NCBI GenBank assembly: GCA_963841635.1
Contig: CAWJDO010000002.1
Location: forward strand, 496,001-560,000
DNA length: 64,000 nt
Direction: 5' to 3'
From: DASWZN01 sp963841635
GTDB taxonomy: Bacteria; Acidobacteriota; Terriglobia; Bryobacterales; Bryobacteraceae
Shown here: positions 54,699 to 63,632 of the stretch, in pieces
Layout of the letters: each line of letters opens with the position of its first letter
How positions within the stretch are numbered: position 1 is the stretch's first letter
Position numbers and translations under genes: made by a program
The notes under the pieces: generated by a model
What the model saw: only the letters and a program-made list of their open reading frames with translations
What the model was told of the DNA's origin: nothing
The model's database searches: none

Positions 54699-56446
54699 TG
54701 CTCTTTCACTTCCACCTGGATGGTCTTGGTGCCGCTCACCACCATATCGCCGGCGTCGATTTCTATTTCGGCCAGTTTCGCATTCGGCAGGGCGGGCATG
54801 GCGGAGAGCGACGGCTGGCTCCGCGCCAGGATCATGGCCACCGAAGGCGGCGGGTCGGCGAGCGTCTCGCCTTCCACCTCGTAGGCCGGCGCCGCGCGCC
54901 AGACGCGCACGTAGGCCTTCGTGTTGGGGCGCAACGCGTTCAGGAACGAGATCAACTGCGCGGGCGAGTTCGGCGCGGAGAAAATCAGCTGGCGGAACTC
55001 GGTGAGGTTCATGGTGGTTGCGTCGGCAACCGTGAACTGGAGCGGGCCGGGCGCGGCGCCGATGGGCACGGCGTAGCTGACCTTTCGGATCAGCTCCGCT
55101 CCGTTGGCGCCCTGGAGCGATACGGAGAGGTCGATCGTCTCTCCCGGCCGCACGTCGCGCCGCGAACACCACACCTGGTCGATCTGCAACTGGCGCTTGC
55201 GCGGGAACGCTTCGATGCGGAGCGCCACGCTCTTCAATTGGATGGCGTCGAAGCCGCTGCCGACCGCATACGCCACGGGCGCGGTGGTCGAGAGCGCGGC
55301 CAGCGCCGCCAGGTTGAGATCGCCCGCGTACATGTTGCTGAGCTTGACCGGAGGCAGGCCGTTCTCGAATTCCACCGTGCCGGTGACGGCGAAACTCGCC
55401 TCGCCGGTCGAGCGCTCGGTGGCGTCGAGCGCCGAGAAGGTCGCCATCGACAGCAGGAACGGCGAGAGCACCGGGTCCTTCACCATCTGGAACTGGTAGG
55501 CATAGGAGCGGCCGCCGCGCTCGGTGACGGAGATCGAAACCGGGACCAGCGACGCGCGCCGTCCCAGCCGGCCCATGACCGCGGTGCTGCGGTCCTCCGT
55601 GATGGCGCCCATCCATTCCCGCGGCGCCGAGATCTTGAACGAGGCCGAAAGGTTGGGCAGCAGGGTGAGCACCTCGGAGCGGGCAAATGGCAGATCGGTG
55701 GCGCCCGCCGCGAGGAACCGGTGGCCGAAAGCGTACAGGCGGTCGCCGTCGATGTAGGTGACGGTGCCGTCGGCGGCGATGCTCATGTCTCCGGAGAGAA
55801 GCTGGACGCTGATCATGGAGCCGGGCTGAAGCTGCCTGGGATTGCCAAGCGCGGTGTCGAGCCGCCCGCCGCCGCTCATCCCTTCGAGAGGCTCGAGGCC
55901 CAGTTTCCGCAGCTCGGGCGCGAAGTGCTCGATGGTGTTCCGGGTGAACCCGCCGAAGGAGACAGGAGTGGCGATATCCACCATCCGCTGGCCGCCGGCG
56001 AGGACGTCCTGGCGAGGCTGCAGCTGGGAGGCGGGCTGCCAATCGGCCGGCGTCGTGAGGCGGCGGGCGCGCTTCTCGGGCTCGGCGCCGGCCTGCACCA
56101 TCTCTTCAATCGGTCGTATGCCCGCGATGGGCTCCTTGGAAAAAGCGAACGCCATGGCCACGGCGCCCACCAGCCGGCCGTCGATATACACCGGGCTGCC
56201 GCTCATTCCCTGCAGGACTCCCGTCTCGGCCAGCGGCCCGCCCGACAGGCGCGCCAGAATGAGCGACTGCTTGGGGCCGATATTCTCCAGGACGCCAAGG
56301 ATTTCGACTTGAAATTCTTCCACTCGCGAGCCGGAAAAAACCGTCTTGCCGACGCCCTTCAATCCGGGCCGGATGTCTTTCAGAGGGAAAAACTGGGGCT
56401 GAGCACATAGTGCCGCGGCTGCCAGCAGGCCGCACAGGAAGCGCAC
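54695..56446 (-). CDS. SpoIVB-type S55 serine peptidase
   Basis: A 583-residue exported protein (signal MRFLCGLLAAAALCAQ). The S55 domain shows GLKGVGKTVFSGSRVEEFQVEILGVL followed by GMSGSPVYIDGRLVGAV at residues 80-96, with Ser84 as the expected nucleophile, and the IAGIRPIEEM segment. A GH motif (YAFGHRF) that may hold the catalytic His appears about 150 residues later. The remaining ~340 residues are beta-rich. The gene overlaps the propeller gene. SpoIVB signals between compartments in Bacillus spores; here the role must differ, as no sporulation gene is seen. Confidence 0.78.
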   Translation of the reverse strand: MRFLCGLLAAAALCAQPQFFPLKDIRPGLKGVGKTVFSGSRVEEFQVEILGVLENIGPKQSLILARLSGGPLAETGVLQGMSGSPVYIDGRLVGAVAMAFAFSKEPIAGIRPIEEMVQAGAEPEKRARRLTTPADWQPASQLQPRQDVLAGGQRMVDIATPVSFGGFTRNTIEHFAPELRKLGLEPLEGMSGGGRLDTALGNPRQLQPGSMISVQLLSGDMSIAADGTVTYIDGDRLYAFGHRFLAAGATDLPFARSEVLTLLPNLSASFKISAPREWMGAITEDRSTAVMGRLGRRASLVPVSISVTERGGRSYAYQFQMVKDPVLSPFLLSMATFSALDATERSTGEASFAVTGTVEFENGLPPVKLSNMYAGDLNLAALAALSTTAPVAYAVGSGFDAIQLKSVALRIEAFPRKRQLQIDQVWCSRRDVRPGETIDLSVSLQGANGAELIRKVSYAVPIGAAPGPLQFTVADATTMNLTEFRQLIFSAPNSPAQLISFLNALRPNTKAYVRVWRAAPAYEVEGETLADPPPSVAMILARSQPSLSAMPALPNAKLAEIEIDAGDMVVSGTKTIQVEVKEQ

Positions 56447-56500
56447 ATGTTTATTGTAGCGGGGGAGGAAGACGGGAGGCAGGAGACAGGAGTAGAGAGG

Positions 56501-56584
56501 CAGGAGTCAGGAGACAGGAGACGAGAGACGAGAGGCGAGAGGCGAGAGGCGAGAGGCGAGAGGCGAGAGGCGAGAGGCGAGAGA
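56501..56584. repeat. Heptamer tandem array (GAGGCGA-type)
   Basis: About twelve 7-bp units: CAGGAGT, CAGGAGA twice, CGAGAGA, then CGAGAGG repeated seven or eight times. It lies between the peptidase start and the end of the next minus-strand gene. Confidence 0.9.
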
Positions 56585-56595
56585 AGAAGCCCTCC

Positions 56596-57486
56596 TCAGT
56601 TTGCCGAAGCAGTGCGCTGGAATGCGGACACGGGCAGTGCGGTCGAGGACCTCGCCGCCCGTCCTGTCGCTCGACGTACGGCGGCTACCGTGTGGGCAGG
56701 CGCCAGGGCGAAAACGGCGACGGCCGGGAACCAGACGTACCATTCCAGAGCCGCCGCCAGCCAGCCCGGGACATAGCCGCCGATCGCCCACACGGCCGCT
56801 TCGCCGAATCCGATCACGAAGATTCCGATGGCGAAAGCGCGCCAGCACTTCGCGATCGGCCCCTTCCCCATCCGCGCGGCCGACAGCCACAGGAACAGCG
56901 CCTCTACGGAGAGCACCGACAGCAGCAGACTCCGCAGCATCGAGATCGCGACGTCGGCGGGGAGTTGCCCGGCGGCCGTTGCCGCGAAGCGGGTCAGGGT
57001 GAACATCACCAGGATGCCGGCTACGGCCCAGCCGGTGGCCTTGGGCCGCACCCCAAGGCCGAGTCTCCAGAGCATGCGCAATGCCACCAGCAGTCCGGCT
57101 GCAAGGAGCGCCATCTGCACAGGCCCGCTAAGAAGGAGCGCGGCGCGATGGATCTGCTCGGCCCCCCCAAGCGAGGCTGCCTGGCTGAAGAGGCCTCCGG
57201 CCACGTGGGTCGCGGCGGAAAGCAGGATGAGAAGCCATGCGCGGCGAAGCGAAGCGCCGGCTTCGAAGGCGCGGAGCGCCAGCACGCAGAACCAGGCCTG
57301 TGCCGCCGCCATGCCAATGACCGACAGCGCCTCGCCGCCGCCAGGAGTGGCCTCGACCGACATCGCCGGTGAGGCGTGGCACCACACATAGAGCGCGAAA
57401 GCTCCGAGGCACAGGTACGTCCCAGTGACCGTGATAATCCATCGAGGAGCGGATGTGGGTGGGTTCCAATCCTCAGTGCGCGTCAT
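56596..57486 (-). CDS. Polytopic membrane protein of the sigma/anti-sigma operon
   Basis: A 296-residue protein with about eight hydrophobic segments (near 20-42, 55-75, 85-108, 120-140, 150-172, 180-200, 215-240, 245-270). No family recognised. It overlaps the anti-sigma gene by ATGA at 57483-57486, the third gene of the operon, so it may be the sensor or the target controlled by this sigma factor. The Met at 57486 is preferred over 57516 because of that overlap. Confidence 0.7.
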   Translation of the reverse strand: MTRTEDWNPPTSAPRWIITVTGTYLCLGAFALYVWCHASPAMSVEATPGGGEALSVIGMAAAQAWFCVLALRAFEAGASLRRAWLLILLSAATHVAGGLFSQAASLGGAEQIHRAALLLSGPVQMALLAAGLLVALRMLWRLGLGVRPKATGWAVAGILVMFTLTRFAATAAGQLPADVAISMLRSLLLSVLSVEALFLWLSAARMGKGPIAKCWRAFAIGIFVIGFGEAAVWAIGGYVPGWLAAALEWYVWFPAVAVFALAPAHTVAAVRRATGRAARSSTALPVSAFQRTASAN

Positions 57487-57941
57487 GGCAAAACCTCCGC
57501 AGTCAACGCTGCGCAATCGAGGCCGCGGAGAATCTCTCCCGTCACGGCCTCGGCCGCCTCCTGCCCGAGAAATGTGGAAACGAGTTCCAGCGTCTTCGCC
57601 AGCAGCTCATCGGCACGGATATCGGGCGATTCCATAAAGGACGCGGCGCCACAGCCAAAGTAGATTTCGATCTGGGCGCGGGCGCGGCTCCTCAATTCGG
57701 GCGCCGGCGCTTCGCGCCACCGGGCCATGCCCGCGAGCACCCCGGCCAAGCCGCGTTGTGTGTCGAACTCCGGCCGGTTTGGGCCCGCCAACGCCGATAG
57801 GCTGCGCTTTTCCTGAGAAATCCGCTCCAGCGCCGCCTGGCAGTTCGGGCACTGCTGAAGGTGGCGGGCGATCCGCCGGCTCCGCGCGGGATTGAGTTCC
57901 GCGTCCGAGAAGGAGACCAGGGTGGCGGTTCTAGGATGCAT
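57483..57941 (-). CDS. Zinc-finger anti-sigma factor
   Basis: A 152-residue protein with the ZAS motif H27-x3-C31-x2-C34 (RHLQQCPNCQAAL) at its N terminus, preceded by the usual short helix (FSDAELNPARSRRI). There is no membrane helix; the C-terminal half is a soluble helical domain (ELLAKTLELVSTFLGQEAAEAVTGEIL). It should bind the sigma factor encoded upstream, whose gene it overlaps by 11 bases. The next gene encodes a membrane protein that could supply the membrane link. Confidence 0.8.
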   Translation of the reverse strand: MHPRTATLVSFSDAELNPARSRRIARHLQQCPNCQAALERISQEKRSLSALAGPNRPEFDTQRGLAGVLAGMARWREAPAPELRSRARAQIEIYFGCGAASFMESPDIRADELLAKTLELVSTFLGQEAAEAVTGEILRGLDCAALTAEVLP

Positions 57942-58509
57942 ACCGTTTCCCCGTGGCTACCTTCAGAGTCAGCTCGCCGCCGCGGCGACTGGAGGCGCCG
58001 GCCGCAGCCCGAATTTTCTTGTGAGCGCGCGTCAGCAGCGCCCCGACCGTTCCCGATTGCAGCTTGAGCACGCCGGCGATCTCGTCGTACCGCAAGCCCG
58101 CGCTGCGCAGTTCGACGCACTCGACCTCGCGGGGCGTCAGGCCCGTTCGAAGCGTCGCGCGGAGCGCTTCGACGCGCCCGTATGCCGCTTCCGGATCGTA
58201 GCCGGGGCCGGGCGAGTTCATGACCGATTCCAGGCCGATCTCGCGGTGCGAGCCCGCCTTCCTCTGGTCGAGCACGTGGTTGCGCAGCACGCGGAACAGC
58301 CAGGCCCTGGGGTTGCGGATCTCCTGCCCGGCGGTCCGGGCGATGAAAAAGCGGAGAAACGCCTCCTGGACGGCGTCCTGCGCGGCTTCGCCGTTCCCAG
58401 CGGCGCTGGCGGCGTGGCGCAACAGGCCCGCCGCTTCGGTAGTGTAGAGATCCCGGATCTCCTGCTCGATGCCCGCCCGAAGCGGGCCGCCGAGCTGGTT
58501 TCGGTCCAT
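57931..58509 (-). CDS. ECF-type RNA polymerase sigma factor
   Basis: A 192-residue sigma-70 family protein. Region 2 is seen in DAVQEAFLRFFIARTAGQEIRNPRAWLFRVLRNHVLDQRK and region 4 in LRTGLTPREVECVELRSAGLRYDEIAGVLKLQSGTVGALLTRAHKKI. Length and lack of region 3 fit the ECF group. It heads the sigma / anti-sigma / membrane protein operon and is divergent from the TadE-type operon starting at 58692, which is therefore a candidate target. Confidence 0.88.
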   Translation of the reverse strand: MDRNQLGGPLRAGIEQEIRDLYTTEAAGLLRHAASAAGNGEAAQDAVQEAFLRFFIARTAGQEIRNPRAWLFRVLRNHVLDQRKAGSHREIGLESVMNSPGPGYDPEAAYGRVEALRATLRTGLTPREVECVELRSAGLRYDEIAGVLKLQSGTVGALLTRAHKKIRAAAGASSRRGGELTLKVATGKRYAS

Positions 58510-58691
58510 CGTAGCCGATACTACTACAAACGACGCCTTGCGGATATTGGCCGAGTGGGGGGGCGAAGATGGTTGCCTTTGGTTAGTATCGCCGCCAAAT
58601 CGAGCCGATGCGTAAAGAATTGTGCCGTCTGGGTCGTCCTTGAACTGAGCGGGCGTTTCGAACCGTGATATCCGAAGCCCGAAGGATGGCC

Positions 58692-59285
58692 ATGATGAGT
58701 CAATCTGAGCTACAGAGTAAGCGGCCGAACGAGCGGCGCCGCCGCCAGCGTGGCCAAGAGCTGCTCGAATTCAGTCTCGTGCTGGTGCCGATGTTCGCAC
58801 TGACTTTTGTCTTCATGGACATCGCATGGGGCCTATACAACAAGGCCGCGATTGAGGCGGCGGTCCGGGTAGGGTGCCGTTACGGCATCACCAACCATAT
58901 CCCCGACCCCTACCAGCCATCGTTGTGCGGCAGCTCACCGACCCTCACGGATTGCATCGGACAGCACGTCATCCATTCGGCACCGGGTGTGCTGTCCGGT
59001 GCAACAATCGTGCCGCAAGGCTCAACGTGCGGGAGCGCCAAGTGCGTCGTGGTGTCGTACTTCGCGCCCAGCGGGGTCCTGGCCACGGGCCTGCTCAACC
59101 AGGGCGGGAACATTATCCAGGTCCAGGTCACCGGCTTCGGCGGCAAGGATGGCAGCGGCCATCCAGTTGCCGGCATGCCAATGTCGACGCTGATAACGCC
59201 CTTCATTGCACCCAGTTCGACTTGGTACACCGCGGCAACCTCAGTCGACACGCTGTCGAGCGTGCTGACCTATCCGGCCCCCTAG
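58692..59285 (+). CDS. TadE-like pseudopilin-type protein 1
   Basis: A 197-residue protein with a basic N terminus and the TadE segment QRGQELLEFSLVLVPMFALTFVFMDIAWGLYNKAAIEAAVR at about residues 18-58, with the Glu-Phe after the hydrophobic start expected of type IV pilin-like processing. The rest is an extracytoplasmic beta-rich region with two Cys pairs. ATG at 58692 is preferred: AAGGA lies seven bases upstream. First gene of a three-gene operon. Confidence 0.82.
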   Translation: MMSQSELQSKRPNERRRRQRGQELLEFSLVLVPMFALTFVFMDIAWGLYNKAAIEAAVRVGCRYGITNHIPDPYQPSLCGSSPTLTDCIGQHVIHSAPGVLSGATIVPQGSTCGSAKCVVVSYFAPSGVLATGLLNQGGNIIQVQVTGFGGKDGSGHPVAGMPMSTLITPFIAPSSTWYTAATSVDTLSSVLTYPAP

Positions 59286-59294
59286 GAGGAGACA

Positions 59295-59951
59295 ATGAGA
59301 CACCAAAAGCGGCGCGGGAATGTGTTGGTGGAGTTCAGCCTGGTTCTGGCGCTTCTCCTGATGCCGATGTTTCTGTTCACTTACGCCGTTGGCTTCAATC
59401 TGCTCACGCAGCTCGAAGTCGTCGAGTTTTGTAGGGATGCCGGGCATCTTTGGGCGACCAGCACGGTGGACCTCTCGCCCGCTTCGCCTGCCCAGACCAT
59501 TCTGAATAGCCTCGGCCAATCCGCGGGCTTCCGAAGCAATGCCCAAGTCATCTTCTCGAAGCTGGTGTTCGTGGATACCGCCACCTGCCAGGCGGGCGAC
59601 AACATGGCGGCATGCCCGAATTTGAATAAGTGGGCCTATACGCAATACCTGACGATTGGGACCGCGCCCTCACTCGGCACCTCGCATTTCGCGAGCTTTC
59701 TGCCCATTCCATCCGGGGGAACCCGGGATACCGACGGTACCTGGTCTCTGAAAGACACGACCACAGTCTCCACTCTGGCGATCGGCACCGCGTTACCAAG
59801 CCAACTGTCGCAGATCCAGCCCTACAACGCCGTAACCGCTACAGGACTGCCGTCCGGGCAAACGATCAACGTTGTCCAGGTAGGCGCAGCGCCGTTCAAC
59901 GTGCCGGGCGTTACTTCGTTGCTGGCCTTAAACGACTACGCCGTATTCTAG
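59295..59951 (+). CDS. TadE-like pseudopilin-type protein 2
   Basis: A 218-residue protein with RRGNVLVEFSLVLALLLMPMFLFTYAVGFNLLTQLEVVEFCRDAG at its N terminus, the TadE/TadF class of minor pseudopilins. AGGAGGAG precedes the ATG by a few bases. The extracytoplasmic part has Cys residues (TCQAGDNMAACPN) that may pair. Nine bases separate it from the first TadE gene. Confidence 0.82.
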   Translation: MRHQKRRGNVLVEFSLVLALLLMPMFLFTYAVGFNLLTQLEVVEFCRDAGHLWATSTVDLSPASPAQTILNSLGQSAGFRSNAQVIFSKLVFVDTATCQAGDNMAACPNLNKWAYTQYLTIGTAPSLGTSHFASFLPIPSGGTRDTDGTWSLKDTTTVSTLAIGTALPSQLSQIQPYNAVTATGLPSGQTINVVQVGAAPFNVPGVTSLLALNDYAVF

Positions 59952-59973
59952 AGTCGGTTTCATGGGAGGGACT

Positions 59974-61818
59974 ATGCTTTCAATTTGCCGTTCAAAGCGC
60001 AGGCAGCGAGGGACGATCATGATCCTGTATACCCTCATGCTCTTGACGCTGATCATTCCGCTGACTGGCTTGGCGATCGACTTGACGATCATGTATATTG
60101 TCCAAGCCAAGCTGTGGGAAGCCATCGATGGAGCGGCCCTGGAGGCCGGGCACCTGATGGGCACCACGACTGAAAGCTTAACGGCGCAGGCGGCGTTGGC
60201 TCAACAGATTTGCGCGACCAACTTCCCGACTCGGTACTGGAACGCTTACGGCCTCAATTGCGTTGCGACACCCACCTTGCCGGCTGCCCCGGACTACATG
60301 TATAAGGTCGATATCACGGCCAGAGTGAATGTGCCTCTCTGGTTTATGAAAGTGTTTCAATCTTCAGACGCCGTAGTGAGTGCAAGTGCGCAGTCGAGCA
60401 GACGCCAGGCGAGGGTTGTGCTCGTGCTGGACCGGTCAGGCTCCATGTCGGGCTCCCCGTTCACCTCGCTCAAGAGCGCCGCAACCGCCTTCGTCACGAA
60501 GTTCAACGGGGGGTATGACCAGATGGGGCTGGTAGTTTTCGGGACTAGCGGAGTCGTTGTCTACCCCATTCTGAATGCCGGCCCTTACAATTTCGCGACT
60601 AATATTCGGCCGACCACCAACACGGACCCGAACGGCGGCCCAAACACGCAGTTTAAGGCTGTGAACGGCAACAACGCTGCAGGCACCAGTTGCTGCGACA
60701 TGATATACGCCATCAACAAGCTCGGCTCGGCGGGCGCCACCAACATGTCGGAGGGGCTCTCGCTGGCCTACCTCGAGCTGCAGAAGGGCCATAACGCATC
60801 GATGTCTGCGAACGGCTATGACGTCATGAGGAGCGTTATCGTACTGTTTACGGATGGCGTGCCGAACATGTTTGCCGCGTACCTCAACAGCCCCGATGCC
60901 AAAGGTTTGGCGATGACACACGTCGTCAGCTACCCCGTTTCGGGCGTGATGTCGCCTGGCAGTGATCTGCTGCTGCCACCCAAAGCGCCGTTCGCCAGTT
61001 CCAGCCCCGTGCCCGTCGCGACAGTTGGCAAGTCCTCCTGCTACTACAACCCCTTAAACACGGCGCTCACGGCCGCCACAATCGGCCTGAAGGCGAACCA
61101 GATGCTCGGCGTGATGGGAGCCGGCGCCGCGCCGGGCACCTTTAACTCCAATCTCGCCGGCCTGATTCAGATGGCGAGTTACGATGTGAAGAGCCCCTAT
61201 ACCGGTGGCAGCGGCAGCTCCGCATGGGCGCTGCAACACGGCGCAACGGACGAAGCGTACCAGACTGCGCTCAGCAATGTGTCTGTCACGGACTGCCTTT
61301 CCGTGGGGCAAATCGCATCAAGTAGCAACAGCCTTAGTTATGCCTACACCCACTACCAGGACCTGGCAAAGCTTCCACCCTGGGACTTCTACGGGAACAA
61401 TTTGACCGCCCTCGGCAACGGGTACACCTACTCCACAGCGACGAGCTTCCCGACCGGGACAAGTTATACCGGCACCGCATACAAAAGCGGCGGCGACGAT
61501 ACTGCGCTGGGGAAGCAATTGAACATCGCGGCGTGGAACGCCGTGGACAATGCAGCGAACCGGATTCGCAGCGACATCGGCACTGCCTCCACGAACGTGA
61601 ACCCCACGATCTACACGATCGGCTACTCGGGGACCGGCGGAACCGACGATATGCTGCTGGCGAGGGTGGCCAACGACCCCAATCAAAGCACCTACGGCAG
61701 CGGGAGTTCCTTCAATCAGACCCAGGCCGCAGGGCAGTACTTTCCGGTGAGTGACAGCAACGCGATCACCGACGCGTTCAACAAGATCGGGAGCATCCTT
61801 CTGAACCTCTCGCGCTAG
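59974..61818 (+). CDS. TadG-like protein with von Willebrand A domain
   Basis: A 614-residue protein. Residues 10-50 form the N-terminal TadG/TadE-like hydrophobic segment (QRGTIMILYTLMLLTLIIPLTGLAIDL). The vWA domain starts near 148 with an intact MIDAS motif DRSGS at 153-157 (VLDRSGSMSG), then the metal-site ATNMSEGL (a Thr in the second MIDAS loop) and VIVLFTDGVPN. TadG-type proteins belong to tight-adherence pilus systems. ATG at 59974 is chosen for the GGGAGGG sequence a few bases before it. Third gene of the operon. Confidence 0.82.
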   Translation: MLSICRSKRRQRGTIMILYTLMLLTLIIPLTGLAIDLTIMYIVQAKLWEAIDGAALEAGHLMGTTTESLTAQAALAQQICATNFPTRYWNAYGLNCVATPTLPAAPDYMYKVDITARVNVPLWFMKVFQSSDAVVSASAQSSRRQARVVLVLDRSGSMSGSPFTSLKSAATAFVTKFNGGYDQMGLVVFGTSGVVVYPILNAGPYNFATNIRPTTNTDPNGGPNTQFKAVNGNNAAGTSCCDMIYAINKLGSAGATNMSEGLSLAYLELQKGHNASMSANGYDVMRSVIVLFTDGVPNMFAAYLNSPDAKGLAMTHVVSYPVSGVMSPGSDLLLPPKAPFASSSPVPVATVGKSSCYYNPLNTALTAATIGLKANQMLGVMGAGAAPGTFNSNLAGLIQMASYDVKSPYTGGSGSSAWALQHGATDEAYQTALSNVSVTDCLSVGQIASSSNSLSYAYTHYQDLAKLPPWDFYGNNLTALGNGYTYSTATSFPTGTSYTGTAYKSGGDDTALGKQLNIAAWNAVDNAANRIRSDIGTASTNVNPTIYTIGYSGTGGTDDMLLARVANDPNQSTYGSGSSFNQTQAAGQYFPVSDSNAITDAFNKIGSILLNLSR

Positions 61819-61999
61819 GGCGGGAATGAAGGTTGGACCGGCCGCCCCGCGTGTCGCCTGTCAGGGCAACGTGCCTCCGCGGCCGGATGCGATAAGATTG
61901 GGCTTTCGACTACGAAAAGGTCGAAAAGGTCAGGCTTTGGCGGTCATGCGACGTCGAATTACAGCGCCTTTGAGCGGTGGTTTTTCCAGGGTGTGGTTA

Positions 62000-62209
62000 A
62001 TGCGGACGGTATCCCGGAGCTTGAATATCTGTCTGCGCGGCTGCGGGTTGCTGCTCCTGCTGGCCGCGTCAGAACGCTCCCTCAAGGCCTACTCGGACCC
62101 GGGCAGCGGCGCGCTGCTGTGGCAGGTGCTGGCAGGCGCTGCGATCGGTGCCCTCTACTATCTCCGCAGGATCGTAGCGTTCTTCCAAAAGAAGGACAGG
62201 AACCGCTGA
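62000..62209 (+). CDS. Small membrane protein with YSDPGSG motif
   Basis: A 69-residue protein: a basic lead, a hydrophobic segment (CGLLLLLAASER), then AYSDPGSGALLWQVLAGAAIGALYYLRRIVAFF. This DPGSG-L-Q-hydrophobic pattern is common in small acidobacterial and proteobacterial membrane proteins of unknown function. Start at 62000 is chosen because the longer frame from 61826 begins with low-complexity sequence. Confidence 0.6.
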   Translation: MRTVSRSLNICLRGCGLLLLLAASERSLKAYSDPGSGALLWQVLAGAAIGALYYLRRIVAFFQKKDRNR

Positions 62210-62480
62210 GTGGAGTTCGGCTGCGCCTCTTTTCGCGATCCAGACGGCTCATTGTTCTGCCACGCGGGCCGCATCTTCCGCGCAGTCACGCCTTCGGGCG
62301 CCGAGACCCTGCAGGCCGCGCTCGCGACGCCAGCCGCGGCGCGGATGCTATCCGATGGCCGCCCTGGTAAGCACCTGCCCGGCGGACGGCGATGCGGTGG
62401 GCGGCGCCGCGTCCGCATACCGTGTCGCCGGCCAGGCGGACTTTCGAGCACGAACTATCTCCGCAGGAAACGGCCGGCGC
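62210..62480 (+). pseudogene. Decayed 5' fragment of a methyltransferase-like gene
   Basis: From GTG 62210 the frame reads EFGCASFRDPDGSLFCHAGRIFRAVTPSGAETLQAAL, resembling the N-terminal SFRDPxGxLFxxxGRIxRxVxxxG segment of a family of SAM methyltransferases from capsule-type loci. After about 55 codons the similarity jumps to another frame (MAALVSTCPADGDA; RTFEHELSP). I infer a frameshifted relic. The resemblance is from memory, so confidence is modest. Confidence 0.4.
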
Positions 62481-62635
62481 GGGTGGGTTGAGCGAGGGGC
62501 GTCCCGTGGGAAGTCCGGTCCCTGACAGTCCCGGCTCGGTGCCCGGCGGCTGGGGAGGCGCGACGTTCCGGTGTCTCTTGCGCTATCATGCGGTTAGCCA
62601 GTGCTGGGACCGCGCGTCAAGGGGGGCGCACCCGT
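62210..62635. other. Gap between small membrane protein and Ku
   Basis: Apart from the decayed fragment there is nothing I can support here. A GGGGGG Shine-Dalgarno-like run sits upstream of the Ku start. Confidence 0.5.
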
Positions 62636-63499
62636 ATGGCTTCAACCGTTTGGAAGGGCTTTCTCACTTTTGGGCTGATCTCGGTGCCCGTGCGGCTGTT
62701 CGCTGCGGCGAGGCGGGAGCACGTCAGCTTCCACCAGATCCACAAGCCCTGCGGGACGCGCATACGCCAGCAGCTCTGGTGCCCGCACGATCAGCGCGTG
62801 GTCGAGCGCAACGAGATCGTCAAGGGCTACGAGGAGGCCGAGGACACCTACATCGAAGTGGATCCCGAAGAGCTGAAGAAAATCGAGCTGCCCTCCGACC
62901 GCAACATGGAGATCGTCCAGTTCGTCAAGCTCGCTGAGGTAGACCCGATCTACTTCGACGCCTCCTATTACCTGACACCTGAGGAGCCGGGGCGAAAGGC
63001 CTACGACCTGCTGGTGCACACGCTCGACAAGGCCGGCTACGCTGCCCTGGCGAAACTGTCAATGCACCAGCATGAGTATCTGGTGGTTATCCGCCCGCGC
63101 GATCATGGCCTGACGCTGCATACCGTCTACTACCAGAACGAGCTCAATCAACTCGCCGAGTACGGCCAGCCCGACAAAGTGGAGATTCGCCCGCAGGAGA
63201 TCGAGCTCGCCGAGCGGCTGGTGGAGAATCTGGCGGCTCCGTTCGAGCCCGAAAAGTTCCACGACGCGTACCAGAAGAAGGTGCTGGAACTGATCGACGC
63301 CAAGCGCCAGGGGCAGGAGGTGCGTCCGGCGCGTCCGCAGAAGCTGGCGCCGGTGGTGGATCTGATGGATGCGTTGCAGCGCAGCCTGGCCGCCTCCGGC
63401 CGCAGGCCGCCCGAGCCCGCCACGGAGATTCACGCCGTCGAAAACGAGCCCGCCGCGTCTCCACGGAAGCGCGCCCTGAAGCGGCGCGGCGCGGCGTAG
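62636..63499 (+). CDS. ku: Ku homodimer, DNA end-binding protein of non-homologous end joining
   Basis: A 287-residue bacterial Ku. The N terminus STVWKGFLTFGLISVPVRLF is diagnostic; the barrel and bridge segments follow (KGYEEAEDTYIEVDPEELK; PIYFDASYYLTPEEPGRKAYDLL; AALAKLSMHQHEYLVVIRPRDHGLTLHTVYY). A basic C-terminal tail ends KRALKRRGAA. Ku binds broken ends and recruits LigD, which is not in this window. ATG at 62636 is preferred for the exact family start. Confidence 0.95.
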   Translation: MASTVWKGFLTFGLISVPVRLFAAARREHVSFHQIHKPCGTRIRQQLWCPHDQRVVERNEIVKGYEEAEDTYIEVDPEELKKIELPSDRNMEIVQFVKLAEVDPIYFDASYYLTPEEPGRKAYDLLVHTLDKAGYAALAKLSMHQHEYLVVIRPRDHGLTLHTVYYQNELNQLAEYGQPDKVEIRPQEIELAERLVENLAAPFEPEKFHDAYQKKVLELIDAKRQGQEVRPARPQKLAPVVDLMDALQRSLAASGRRPPEPATEIHAVENEPAASPRKRALKRRGAA

Positions 63500-63632
63500 T
63501 GTCACATTGCGTCGAGCCGACGCGGCAGACGGGACTCGCGATAATATAGCAAGGGATGAGCTTCATCGTAATTAGAAGCCAAACACGCGACCCCGGCCAC
63601 TGCATTTCGGCGGCGACGCGTTGGGAAACCGG

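Noticed and set aside
54699..56042. Upstream extension of the propeller gene
   Set aside because: It would overlap the S55 peptidase gene in another frame; the Met at 54698 exposes a signal peptide and gives an ATGA overlap.
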